This document shows positions 1 through 6,801 of a stretch of 11,687 nt of DNA, one piece after another (positions within the stretch are counted from its first letter, which is position 1; every line of letters begins with the position of its first letter). Under the pieces are notes generated by a model. That model saw only the letters and a list, made by a program, of their open reading frames with translations. It did no database searches and was not told the DNA's origin. Made by a program: the position numbers and the translations under genes. Source of the DNA: Firmicutes bacterium UBA3932 (GTDB lineage Bacteria; Bacillota; Clostridia; Peptostreptococcales; Anaerovoracaceae); NCBI GenBank assembly GCA_002385825.1, contig DGEG01000124.1:1-11687 (forward strand). Reading direction: 5' to 3'.

Positions 1-21
1 TCTCTCGACCGACCTCAAATG

Positions 22-495
22 CTGACCATATCAGGAGCAATTTTAATAAATGGTTAGCATCTCATGGGCTTTTTTACATTAAGACTATCCATTTCGAAAA
101 GAATGTGATGAAGTGGTTATAATCTCATGAACTTTTCCAGACTAGAACTAACCATTTCGAAAAGAATGCGATGAAGTGGTTATAATCTCATGAACTTTTC
201 CAGATTAGAACTAACCATTTAAAAAAGAATACGATGAAATGGTTAACTTTCAACCTTCAGCCTCGGGCAAAGTTAACCATTTGAGAGGAGAAGCGACTAT
301 ATGGTTAGGTTTTCGACTTTGCGTTCAAATCAAAACTAACTATTTTAAAAAAAGCCTGCCAAATGGTTAGGTTCTCAACTTTTCGTTTTGATCGAAACTA
401 ACCATTTGAAGAGGATGCAATAAAACTGGTTAGTTTTAATCTTTGTGCGCTTCCTTAGGGGAACCATTTTAGATAAAATCTTGTCCAATGGTTAT
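22..495. repeat. Tandem array of alternating inverted half-sites, period 62-63 bp
   Basis: Left-facing arms resembling AAATGGTTAG start at 48, 111, 174, 237, 299, 361, 424 and 486. Right-facing arms resembling CTAACCATTT start at 22, 85, 148, 211, 273, 336, 398 and 460. Start-to-start spacing is 36-37 bp from a left arm to its partner and 25-26 bp from there to the next left arm, so the full period is 62-63 bp. Copies at 111-173 and 174-236 differ at only about four positions; units further right are more diverged, and those at 299 and 361 resemble each other. Arms are separated by a roughly 27-bp interior and a purine-rich 16-bp linker. The unit at 237-282 has a perfect 14-bp inverted repeat. 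The right arm at 22-31 has no partner inside the window, so the array probably continues leftwards. No ORF of note is present. Function is unknown; a multi-site protein-binding region or a set of RNA or DNA hairpins are the obvious options. Confidence 0.9.
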
Positions 496-514
496 ATTTT
501 TAAACGGGAAGATG

Positions 515-600
515 GGAGATATGATATAGTAAACAAAAGGAAAATTATATGAAACTTACGCCAAGCCGGCCGTGATCAGGAGATATGATAAATAAAAAGG
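515..600 (+). repeat. Direct repeat pair GGAGATATGATA, 64 bp apart
   Basis: The 12-mer GGAGATATGATA occurs at 515-526 and 579-590, each followed by an A-rich tract ending in AAAGG. The stretch between the repeat array and the first gene (496-677) holds nothing else I can support: no convincing -35/-10 promoter pair, terminator or small ORF. The repeats could be a local duplication or paired binding sites for the downstream gene. Confidence 0.5.
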
Positions 601-677
601 CCTCGGATATAAATGCATAAATAGGACGGATGGCTGGCCGGGAAAAAGGAAAATAGAGAAGTAAAATGGAGAATAGG

Positions 678-1343
678 ATGGAGAAGAAAATGGGTATGAA
701 GGCTAGATTGAAATATATTGTCGCTGTAGTTGCTATTTTGAGTTTGCTTGCCGTTGCAGGCGCTTGCGGGAATATGACCGGCCCGGATGATGAAGCCGGC
801 ACCCTTCAATTCGAAGGCATTTTGTTGCATGAAGGAAGCGTCCTGATTACAGAATCAAAAGCGGGCCAGCTTTCAGAAGGGCAGCTGATTTCTTTAAGTT
901 TCCCGGATGATATGGAGACGCTGCCTCCTGTAGGCAGCTTGTATAGATATGTTATCGATTCCACTTTGCGCGAATCCTGGCCTCCTCAGGGCAACGCCAT
1001 AGAGGCGGAAGAAATCCAAGCGTTTGCCGGTCATACGGTAATAACTTTTGATGCGGCGGAAATGATTCTTGAACACTTGCCGGAGAGAGCGCATCTCATT
1101 GACGTGCGAACCGTTGAAGAATACAAGGGAGGCCATATAGATGGAGCGCAAAATATCCCCATCGATGAAATTGAAGAGGCAATACTGATTGCCATACCTG
1201 AAAAGTCAGACGTAGTTATTGTATATTGTCGCAGCGGAAACCGTTCGGCGCAGGCGGGCAAAATGCTGGAGGACCTGGGCTATAAAGTGATATTGGATGC
1301 GGGAGGTATCATTGACTATGAAAAGCCTCTCATCGAAAATTAA
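678..1343 (+). CDS. Rhodanese-domain lipoprotein
   Basis: A predicted lipoprotein carrying one C-terminal rhodanese (sulfurtransferase) domain on the outer face of the membrane. With the start at 678 the protein has 221 residues: a basic n-region, a hydrophobic segment and a lipobox-like AVAGAC with the lipidated cysteine near residue 30. A middle region (about 40-110) looks beta-rich and may be a small OB-like domain, but I cannot name its family. The rhodanese domain covers about 120-217, with the LIDVRTVEEYKGGHIDGA segment and the active-site loop CRSGNRS (Cys184), so the catalytic cysteine is intact. The usual GGIxxW ending reads GGIIDY. ATG codons at 666, 678, 690 and 696 are in frame; 678 and 690 each have GGAG six bases upstream, while 666 has only a weak site. 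Extracytoplasmic rhodaneses handle persulfide or thiosulfate sulfur, but the substrate here is not known. It may be co-transcribed with the deacylase gene 99 bp downstream. Confidence 0.85.
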   Translation: MEKKMGMKARLKYIVAVVAILSLLAVAGACGNMTGPDDEAGTLQFEGILLHEGSVLITESKAGQLSEGQLISLSFPDDMETLPPVGSLYRYVIDSTLRESWPPQGNAIEAEEIQAFAGHTVITFDAAEMILEHLPERAHLIDVRTVEEYKGGHIDGAQNIPIDEIEEAILIAIPEKSDVVIVYCRSGNRSAQAGKMLEDLGYKVILDAGGIIDYEKPLIEN

Positions 1344-1350
1344 ATGCAAA

Positions 1351-1441
1351 AGGAGCGGCAGTGTCGAATTAGGAAGCAAACCAAAGTAGGAGCAGAGTCG
1401 AATAAGGAAGCAAACCGAACGAGGGACGAGGAACCAGGAGC
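1351..1441 (+). repeat. Imperfect 34-37 bp tandem duplication upstream of the YbaK-like gene
   Basis: GTCGAATTAGGAAGCAAACC at 1363-1382 recurs with one mismatch at 1397-1416, a 34-bp shift. Each copy is preceded by AGGAGC (1351-1356 and 1388-1393), and a third AGGAGC at 1436-1441 serves as the ribosome binding site of the next gene. The segment stays open in the downstream gene's frame from an ATG at 1344, but its translation is low-complexity and charged and does not resemble the enzyme family, so I treat it as untranslated. Confidence 0.7.
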
Positions 1442-1442
1442 C

Positions 1443-1910
1443 ATGGAAGAGAAAACAAATGTAATGCGGATGATTGAACAAAAGAAGCTGCCCTATAAAA
1501 GCCATTACTACGGAGACACGGATGCCATCAGCGGCGAAGACGTAGCGAAAGTACTTGGGCAGGATCCCGGCGGCGTGTTTAAAACTTTGGTGTGTGTCGG
1601 AAAGAGCGGGTCACATTATGTTTTTGTTATACCCGTTTCCAAAGAACTGGATCTTAAAAAAGCGGCAAAAGCTGTAGCTGAGAAATCCGTAGAAATGGTT
1701 CCGGCACGGGAGTTACTTTCGCTTACGGGGTATGTGCATGGAGGTTGTTCCCCTATAGGGATGAAAAAGTTTTTTAAGACAACGGTAGATCGGTCTGCTG
1801 CAGAGCGGGATTCAATCTGTTTCAGCGCCGGTAAGATCGGTTATCAGGTAGAGATGGCCGTCGGCGATCTCGGTAAGATTATAAGGATACAGCTGGCTGA
1901 TATCACCTAG
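1443..1910 (+). CDS. ybaK: YbaK/EbsC-type aminoacyl-tRNA deacylase (probable Cys-tRNA(Pro) deacylase)
   Basis: A 155-residue protein of the YbaK/EbsC editing family, matching the usual length of about 155-160. Members hydrolyse mischarged aminoacyl-tRNA in trans, classically Cys-tRNA(Pro) made by prolyl-tRNA synthetase, and so protect translation fidelity in the cytoplasm. Visible family marks are the VFKTL segment with the conserved lysine (Lys47), the FVIPVSKELDLKKAAKA strand-helix, and GGCSPIG at 100-106, equivalent to the GGxSPxG loop lining the substrate pocket. The start at 1443 is chosen because AGGAG lies a few bases upstream and the family N-terminus begins there; the upstream ATG at 1344 would add 33 low-complexity residues encoded by a tandem duplication. 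The exact editing substrate (Cys-tRNA(Pro) or another) cannot be decided from sequence, since the superfamily has several specificities. Confidence 0.9.
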   Translation: MEEKTNVMRMIEQKKLPYKSHYYGDTDAISGEDVAKVLGQDPGGVFKTLVCVGKSGSHYVFVIPVSKELDLKKAAKAVAEKSVEMVPARELLSLTGYVHGGCSPIGMKKFFKTTVDRSAAERDSICFSAGKIGYQVEMAVGDLGKIIRIQLADIT

Positions 1911-1936
1911 GCATACATCAGAATAATAATAGCCGA

Positions 1937-1987
1937 GATGCCAAGGCCGATTATAATAATGCATAATACCGGGATGCCAAGGCCGAT
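1937..1987 (+). repeat. 36-bp direct duplication upstream of the nitroreductase gene
   Basis: GATGCCAAGGCCGAT occurs at 1937-1951 and again at 1973-1987, exactly 36 bp apart. The flanking ATAAT-rich sequence is also partly repeated. It fills most of the 104-bp gap between the deacylase stop and the nitroreductase start. I see no terminator or promoter in the gap. Confidence 0.75.
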
Positions 1988-2014
1988 GAAAATTGGTAAA
2001 TGCGAGGAGAAAAG

Positions 2015-2746
2015 ATGAACGAAGTAATAAAGCAGTTGACGGACCATGTTTCCATCCGCAAGTTTAATGATCGGGCAATTTCGGAAGAGAATGTGAACGC
2101 CATCCTTGATGCCGCCATGCGAGGCGCTACCGCAGGGAATATGATGTCCTACAGCATCATTAAGATACGGTCAAAAGATACCCTGAAGAAACTAGCGGCC
2201 AGTTGTGACAATCAACCTTTTATTGCAGACGCGAACCTGGCTTTGTTATTCGTTGTCGATAACTATAAGTGGCATCGGTTTTTCGAGCTTTACGGGATTC
2301 CCGATGCTTTTCCCGAGTACAAGGGGCCCATCATCAACGATATGATTTTAGGGATGCAGGATGCCATGATTGCCGCGCAAAATGCCGTGATTGCAGCCGA
2401 GAGCCTCGGAATAGGGACATGCTATATCGGCGATATCATGGAACAATACGAGTTTCATAGACAACTGTTTGATCTGCCGGAGTATACGATGCCCGCCACG
2501 TTGGTTGTCATGGGGTATTATGATAAAAAGCCGCAGCGCCGGTCCAGATTCAACCGGAGGTTTGTGGTCTTTGATGAGCAATATAAAAAGATCGACGATG
2601 ACTTTATCCGTGGCATGTTTTCCGAATATCAGGACGAAGATTCGGATTTTGCAAAAAAGTTCTATAAGAGAAAAATGGATGCGGCGTTTTTTGCAGAAAT
2701 GCGCAGGTCCTTGCAACTGTATCTGGCGCAATGGATGGATTTGTAA
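2015..2746 (+). CDS. Nitroreductase-family FMN oxidoreductase, NfsA/FRP-like
   Basis: A 243-residue member of the nitroreductase superfamily, which are FMN-dependent, usually dimeric NAD(P)H oxidoreductases acting on nitro-compounds, quinones or flavins in the cytoplasm. The N-terminal HVSIRKF (residues 11-17) is the FMN phosphate-binding signature. AMIAAQNAVIAAESLGIGTCYIGDI (about 117-141) is the conserved long helix and glycine turn, and LVVMGYYDKKPQRRSRF (163-179) is the strand and loop typical of NfsA/FRP-type enzymes that continue into a C-terminal extension. The length fits that subgroup rather than the shorter classes of about 170-200 residues. The start at 2015 has GAGGAG five bases upstream; an ATG at 2000 would place that site inside the gene. 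Physiological substrate unknown. The neighbours give no pathway clue. Confidence 0.88.
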   Translation: MNEVIKQLTDHVSIRKFNDRAISEENVNAILDAAMRGATAGNMMSYSIIKIRSKDTLKKLAASCDNQPFIADANLALLFVVDNYKWHRFFELYGIPDAFPEYKGPIINDMILGMQDAMIAAQNAVIAAESLGIGTCYIGDIMEQYEFHRQLFDLPEYTMPATLVVMGYYDKKPQRRSRFNRRFVVFDEQYKKIDDDFIRGMFSEYQDEDSDFAKKFYKRKMDAAFFAEMRRSLQLYLAQWMDL

Positions 2747-2833
2747 GCGGAGCATCAGCAAAAACTGGTGGAAATCGGATCTGATCATAAAGAATGTACG
2801 TTTCATGAAGGCCATTCACAGTTGTACAGGATA

Positions 2834-3511
2834 ATGATGGAATACACTTTGATTCGCTCAAAACGCCGCACCATGGCGATACATATAAAAAGAGACATGA
2901 CATTGGAGGTTCGGGCTCCGCTGAAAATGCCGAAAACCGAGATCGACCGCTTTGTAATGTCGAAACGGGGCTGGATCGAAAGACACTTAGCGGAAATGGA
3001 ACAGCGCGCTAGAAACAAGGCCGAGTTTTCCGTAAATTACAACGATACAGTGTCCCTGCAAGGAAGAGAATACCCCGTAACCGCCAGAGAGGGTAACCGG
3101 GCGGGGTTTGACGGCCAGCGCTTTTTCCTGCCTCCGGGGCTGTCGCCGGATGAGATTAAGCGGGTAATTGTACAAGTATACAAATCCATTGCCAAGAGGA
3201 TACTTACAAATAAGGTCATGGACTATTCAAAACAGATGGGTGTTATGCCAACCGCAGTGAAAGTAAACAGCGCAAAGACTCGCTGGGGAAGCTGCAGCGC
3301 CAAAAACAGTATTAATTTCTCGTGGCGCCTTGTCATGGCCGACGACGATGTTATAAACTATGTAGTTGTACACGAACTGGCGCACATCAGGGAGCACAAC
3401 CATTCCGAAAGGTTCTGGAAGGTGGTCGCGTCGGTGCTGCCCGATTATAAAGGAAGGCAGAAGAAGCTCAAAGAGTTCCAACTGAAGCTTGCCGGCGAGG
3501 ACTGGGATTGA
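2834..3511 (+). CDS. YgjP-type (M48-like) zinc metallopeptidase
   Basis: A 225-residue protein of the YgjP/DUF45 family, predicted zinc-dependent metalloproteases related to the M48 and SprT groups. The N-terminal half (YTLIRSKRRT, then the VRAPLKMPKTEIDRFV region) matches how family members begin. The signature KTRWGSCS lies at about 148-155, followed by the HELAH zinc motif (His180, Glu181, His184) and the third ligand in HNHSERFW (His190). All catalytic residues are present. There is no signal peptide or membrane segment, so it should be cytoplasmic; substrates of the family are poorly known. The start is uncertain. ATG codons at 2834 and 2837 agree with the family N-terminus but have only a weak ACAGGA site, while a GTG at 2768 would add 22 residues that do not look like the family and has no well-placed site either. 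The stop overlaps a potential TTG start of the next reading frame. Confidence 0.88.
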   Translation: MMEYTLIRSKRRTMAIHIKRDMTLEVRAPLKMPKTEIDRFVMSKRGWIERHLAEMEQRARNKAEFSVNYNDTVSLQGREYPVTAREGNRAGFDGQRFFLPPGLSPDEIKRVIVQVYKSIAKRILTNKVMDYSKQMGVMPTAVKVNSAKTRWGSCSAKNSINFSWRLVMADDDVINYVVVHELAHIREHNHSERFWKVVASVLPDYKGRQKKLKEFQLKLAGEDWD

Positions 3512-3612
3512 CCCAGGGAATTTTCCGGTTCAGCGAAAGCGGATTGGCAGAATGGAAGAGTCGGTTTACGGACGGTTTACGGATATTGCGTACAAAGGAA
3601 AGGGAAAAGCAT

Positions 3613-4758
3613 ATGGAAGAGAATCTCACAATGGCGGATTTCATGGAAGAAATCGAGAAATCCATGAAAAAGGTTTACAAGGATGACATCTTAAAAGGAA
3701 CCATTATAGCCGTTAACGAGGAAGAAGTGCTGGTAAATATCAATCATACTTCCGACGGCATTATAAAGAAAGAAGAAATGGTTGAAGGCTACGATTATTG
3801 TGTCGGCGGGGAAATTGCCGTTCAAGTCATAGACCCCCACGATAGTGAAGGGAATGTCCTTCTTTCTCATAAAAGCGCAGAGGAAATCGTCGGATGGGAG
3901 GACCTGGAGGAGGCTTACAACCAGAAGAAGACCGTTAGAGTAAAGGTAACCGAGGTCATCAAAGGCGGGGTGTCGGCCACCTACCGGAACGTCAGATGCT
4001 TCATCCCGGGATCGCTCCTGTCTTATCGGTATGTAGAAGATATGAGTTCTTATGTGGGTAAGGAGTTGGATGTAGTAGTTGATGATTTTGACAGAGAGCG
4101 GAAGAGAGCAGTCCTCTCAAGAAAAGCTGTGGAAGTAGCCCAAAGGCAAGACATGAAAAAGCAGTTGATGGCTGAATTGAAGGTGGGCGAAACGCGGCAG
4201 GGTGTCGTTACCAAGCTTATGAAATTTGGCGCTTTTGTTGACCTGGGCGGAGTGGAAGGGCTTATTCATCTGGATGATCTTGCCTGGCATCGGGTGAACG
4301 ATCCTGCGGAAGTCGTATCGGAAGGGGATCAGGTTACCGTTTATATAGCAAATATTGATAAGAAGAACAACAAAATCGGCCTGGTACTGAAAAAAGTTGA
4401 AGAGGATCCCTGGAGAGGCGCCGCCGATTTCTACAAGGTGGATGATTTAGTGGAGGGCATCGTTGTAAGGCTGGCGGATTTCGGCGCGTTTATAGAGGTA
4501 GAGCCGGGTCTCCAAGGCCTCGCTCATGTATCAGAGATCACATCGAAACCCATTCGCAAGCCTTCCGATGTGCTAAAAGTAGGGGATAGCGTGCAGGCTG
4601 TTATACTGAGTATCGACGAGGAGAACAGAAAGCTCAGCTTAAGTCTGAAGGATGCAGAGGGACTGGCGCCGGATGAGGCTATGCCCGCGCAGGAAGAGAG
4701 CAAAACAACCTTAGGTGATTTGTTCGGAGACAAATTAAAAGAACTCTTGAAACAATAA
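3613..4758 (+). CDS. rpsA: S1-domain RNA-binding protein, ribosomal protein S1 homologue (YpfD type)
   Basis: A 381-residue cytoplasmic protein with four S1 (OB-fold) repeats at about 24-88, 104-172, 190-262 and 276-347, the size and layout of the short Firmicute S1 homologue (YpfD, about 380 residues) rather than the six-repeat enterobacterial S1. Repeats 3 and 4 are the most canonical, with the KFGAFVDLGGVEGLIH and DFGAFIEVEPGLQGLAHVSE cores; repeat 2 is the degenerate CFIPGS type. Proteins of this group bind mRNA and associate with 30S subunits, but in low-GC Gram-positives they are often not essential for initiation. The start at 3613 has GGAAAGGG about eight bases upstream. The frame is open back to a TTG at 3508 overlapping the peptidase stop, but those 35 residues lack S1 similarity. 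In some Clostridia an S1 array is fused to IspH; no such fusion is seen here. Confidence 0.9.
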   Translation: MEENLTMADFMEEIEKSMKKVYKDDILKGTIIAVNEEEVLVNINHTSDGIIKKEEMVEGYDYCVGGEIAVQVIDPHDSEGNVLLSHKSAEEIVGWEDLEEAYNQKKTVRVKVTEVIKGGVSATYRNVRCFIPGSLLSYRYVEDMSSYVGKELDVVVDDFDRERKRAVLSRKAVEVAQRQDMKKQLMAELKVGETRQGVVTKLMKFGAFVDLGGVEGLIHLDDLAWHRVNDPAEVVSEGDQVTVYIANIDKKNNKIGLVLKKVEEDPWRGAADFYKVDDLVEGIVVRLADFGAFIEVEPGLQGLAHVSEITSKPIRKPSDVLKVGDSVQAVILSIDEENRKLSLSLKDAEGLAPDEAMPAQEESKTTLGDLFGDKLKELLKQ

Positions 4759-4806
4759 GGGCGCAGGCCCCCTAGGATGAAATAGTCAAATAGGATATGG
4801 AAGTTT

Positions 4807-6801
4807 ATGAATAAAAAAAAGATAATCATTATAATTCTCTTATTGCTGGTTGTTTCGTTAGTTATCAATAAATTTGACAAGAACCTGCGTTTTGGACTGG
4901 GCTTGACAGATTACTATAAATACAATCAACCCCTGACAGAAAAAGAACGCATAATCATCGATGAAACGGACTTTCTGGCAGGGATCTATGATTATCCCCC
5001 TCTGACATATACCAACCAATTCAACAATTATAATGTGGGAATTGTAGTGGATTATTTATCTCAGCTGGCTATCGAGCTGAGAAGCAATATACATCTAAAA
5101 GCCGGGGCTAAGGATAGCTTGGTGGAAGGGCTGAAAAACGATGAAATCGATATTGTCATGCTGGAAGGCGATTACCAGGATGCCTTAAAGGACGACATTC
5201 TATTAACCCAACCCCTGTGCGAAGTTAAGACCAAAATACTCGTCAAAAAAAACCTGGACATAGAAAGACCCCAAGATCTGAAAGATAAAAGTCTGGTGAC
5301 TTTGACAAGTGACAATGAAAACGGTGAAATTGACGTCATTGTTAAAAAACTGGATAATGTAACTCTTCTTGAGGTTGAAAACATCTATCAGTGCTTTGCG
5401 CTAATTAACAACAATATTGCAGTTGGCTTTATCGGCGACGATATGGAGGCCGCTCACTTCCTTAAAGTGACAAACAGAGGCGCTTATTTTAAATTCTTAA
5501 AGCCCACCTATGATGAAAAAAGAATATGCCTTGCCGTCAAGAAAGACAATAAGGAAATGCTGGATATTTTAAATAAAGGCATATTGCAATTAAAGAAAAA
5601 GAACCTGATCGCCCAAACCCAGTACAAATGGCTGGGGGACTTTGATACCGGCGTTGACCTGGGAGCCATCGAATCCACATATAGAGTACTTATAGTCATC
5701 ATGTTTATCATCGGCGGCTTTTCCGTTTGGAACTATATCATAACCCAAAGGGTCAACACAAGAACCCGGGAGCTTTTTGAGAGCAAGGAAGAGCTGCGGC
5801 TTATTATTGACACCATGCAAAACGGGATCATGGTTATAGAGGACGATGCAATCATTTTGGAATGCAATGACTCGATAGCGGAAATGACGGGGGTCCCGAA
5901 GGAAAAACTGGTAGGGGCCAACTATAAAGAGCTTCCGCAATTAGCCCCATTTACAAACCCGGATAATATGTATACTGTCTTCAATATCGGAGCCAGATAT
6001 TATTATATAAGCAGGCAGAAGGTTGCCGGCAATAAGAGCATGATCATTGTGGAAGACTATACGGAAAAGTATTTGAAAGAAAAACGGGAACGATTAGAGT
6101 CAAAGATGATAGCCGTAGGACAATTATCCGCAGGTCTTGCTCATGAAGTCAGAAACCCGTTAGGATTGATTAAAAGCTACATATATCTCATTGGGAAACA
6201 TACTGCGCATAGTGAGGTCTGCAAGCATGCCATCTCTGTGATAAATGATTCGATAAATAGAATCAATTATCTGGTTGAAAACTTACTGCGGTTTTCAAAA
6301 CTATCCAGCGATGAGTTGAACTGGACCGACGCAGAGGATTTCATTCATTCAATCATTGAAGAAGAAAAGGAAAATGCCAGGGAGCATGATATAATAATTC
6401 ATTCTTCCTTTACGGGACGGTACAAGGATCAGATTCTTATTAACAAAGAGGTCCTGAGAATGGTCCTTGTGAATCTAATACACAATGCGGTGGATTCCTT
6501 TAATGATAAAAAGTGCGAAGAGAAAAGCATTCATGTTAATATAAACGTCGAGGACAATCATGTGGATATTGAAGTCACCGACAATGGGTGCGGTATAGAA
6601 AAAGAAGCCCTTGAAAATATATTTGACCCCTTCTACTCCACCAAAGAAAACGGAGTGGGGCTGGGCTTGTATATAATTAATACCGAAATAAGAAACAACG
6701 GAGGAACGATCTCCGTTAAAAGCGAGTACGGCGAGGGAACGGAATTCAAAATTACTTTACCGGTAATGGAGCGGAAAAATGGGGAAGAAGACAGGATATA
6801 A
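4807..6801 (+). CDS. Sensor histidine kinase with extracellular solute-binding (SBP_bac_3-like) and PAS domains
   Basis: A 664-residue membrane sensor kinase. Order: transmembrane segment 5-21; an extracytoplasmic domain of about 55-280 resembling type 3 periplasmic binding proteins (YDYPPLTY near its start, a DIVMLEG strand, and a KWLGDF ending as in BvgS-type sensors); a second transmembrane segment at about 292-311; a short coil; a PAS domain of about 328-425; HisKA with the phospho-acceptor in SAGLAHEVRNPLG (His446); and a complete ATPase domain with N-box NLIHNA (556-561), DNGCGIE (592-598), FDPFYSTK (606-613) and GVGLGL (616-621). All catalytic motifs are intact. It most likely senses a small solute outside the cell directly. 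The weak GGAAG site lies three bases before the ATG. The S1 gene ends only 48 bp upstream with no terminator between, so read-through is possible. The downstream regulator overlaps by 23 bp, which makes it the cognate partner. Ligand unknown. Confidence 0.92.
   Translation: MNKKKIIIIILLLLVVSLVINKFDKNLRFGLGLTDYYKYNQPLTEKERIIIDETDFLAGIYDYPPLTYTNQFNNYNVGIVVDYLSQLAIELRSNIHLKAGAKDSLVEGLKNDEIDIVMLEGDYQDALKDDILLTQPLCEVKTKILVKKNLDIERPQDLKDKSLVTLTSDNENGEIDVIVKKLDNVTLLEVENIYQCFALINNNIAVGFIGDDMEAAHFLKVTNRGAYFKFLKPTYDEKRICLAVKKDNKEMLDILNKGILQLKKKNLIAQTQYKWLGDFDTGVDLGAIESTYRVLIVIMFIIGGFSVWNYIITQRVNTRTRELFESKEELRLIIDTMQNGIMVIEDDAIILECNDSIAEMTGVPKEKLVGANYKELPQLAPFTNPDNMYTVFNIGARYYYISRQKVAGNKSMIIVEDYTEKYLKEKRERLESKMIAVGQLSAGLAHEVRNPLGLIKSYIYLIGKHTAHSEVCKHAISVINDSINRINYLVENLLRFSKLSSDELNWTDAEDFIHSIIEEEKENAREHDIIIHSSFTGRYKDQILINKEVLRMVLVNLIHNAVDSFNDKKCEEKSIHVNINVEDNHVDIEVTDNGCGIEKEALENIFDPFYSTKENGVGLGLYIINTEIRNNGGTISVKSEYGEGTEFKITLPVMERKNGEEDRI

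Noticed and set aside
22..495. CRISPR array
   Set aside because: The repeated parts are 10-bp arms in alternating orientation, and the intervening sequences are similar between units, not unique spacers. No cas genes are present.
496..665. Vegetative promoter for the lipoprotein gene
   Set aside because: TATGAT and TATAAA-like -10 boxes exist, but none has an acceptable -35 box at 16-18 bp.
1344..1442. N-terminal extension of the YbaK-like protein from ATG 1344
   Set aside because: It is encoded by a tandem duplication, is low-complexity and unlike the family, and a proper ribosome binding site precedes 1443.
2348..2815. 155-residue minus-strand reading frame
   Set aside because: It is antisense to the nitroreductase gene, has no domain signature, and is the shadow of a well-supported coding region.
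3508..3612. N-terminal extension of the S1 protein from TTG 3508
   Set aside because: There is no S1-like sequence in the 35 extra residues, and ATG 3613 has a good ribosome binding site and gives the family's normal length.
4761..4778. Terminator between the S1 gene and the kinase gene
   Set aside because: GGGC/GCCC-type pairing is only about four bases and no T-run follows.
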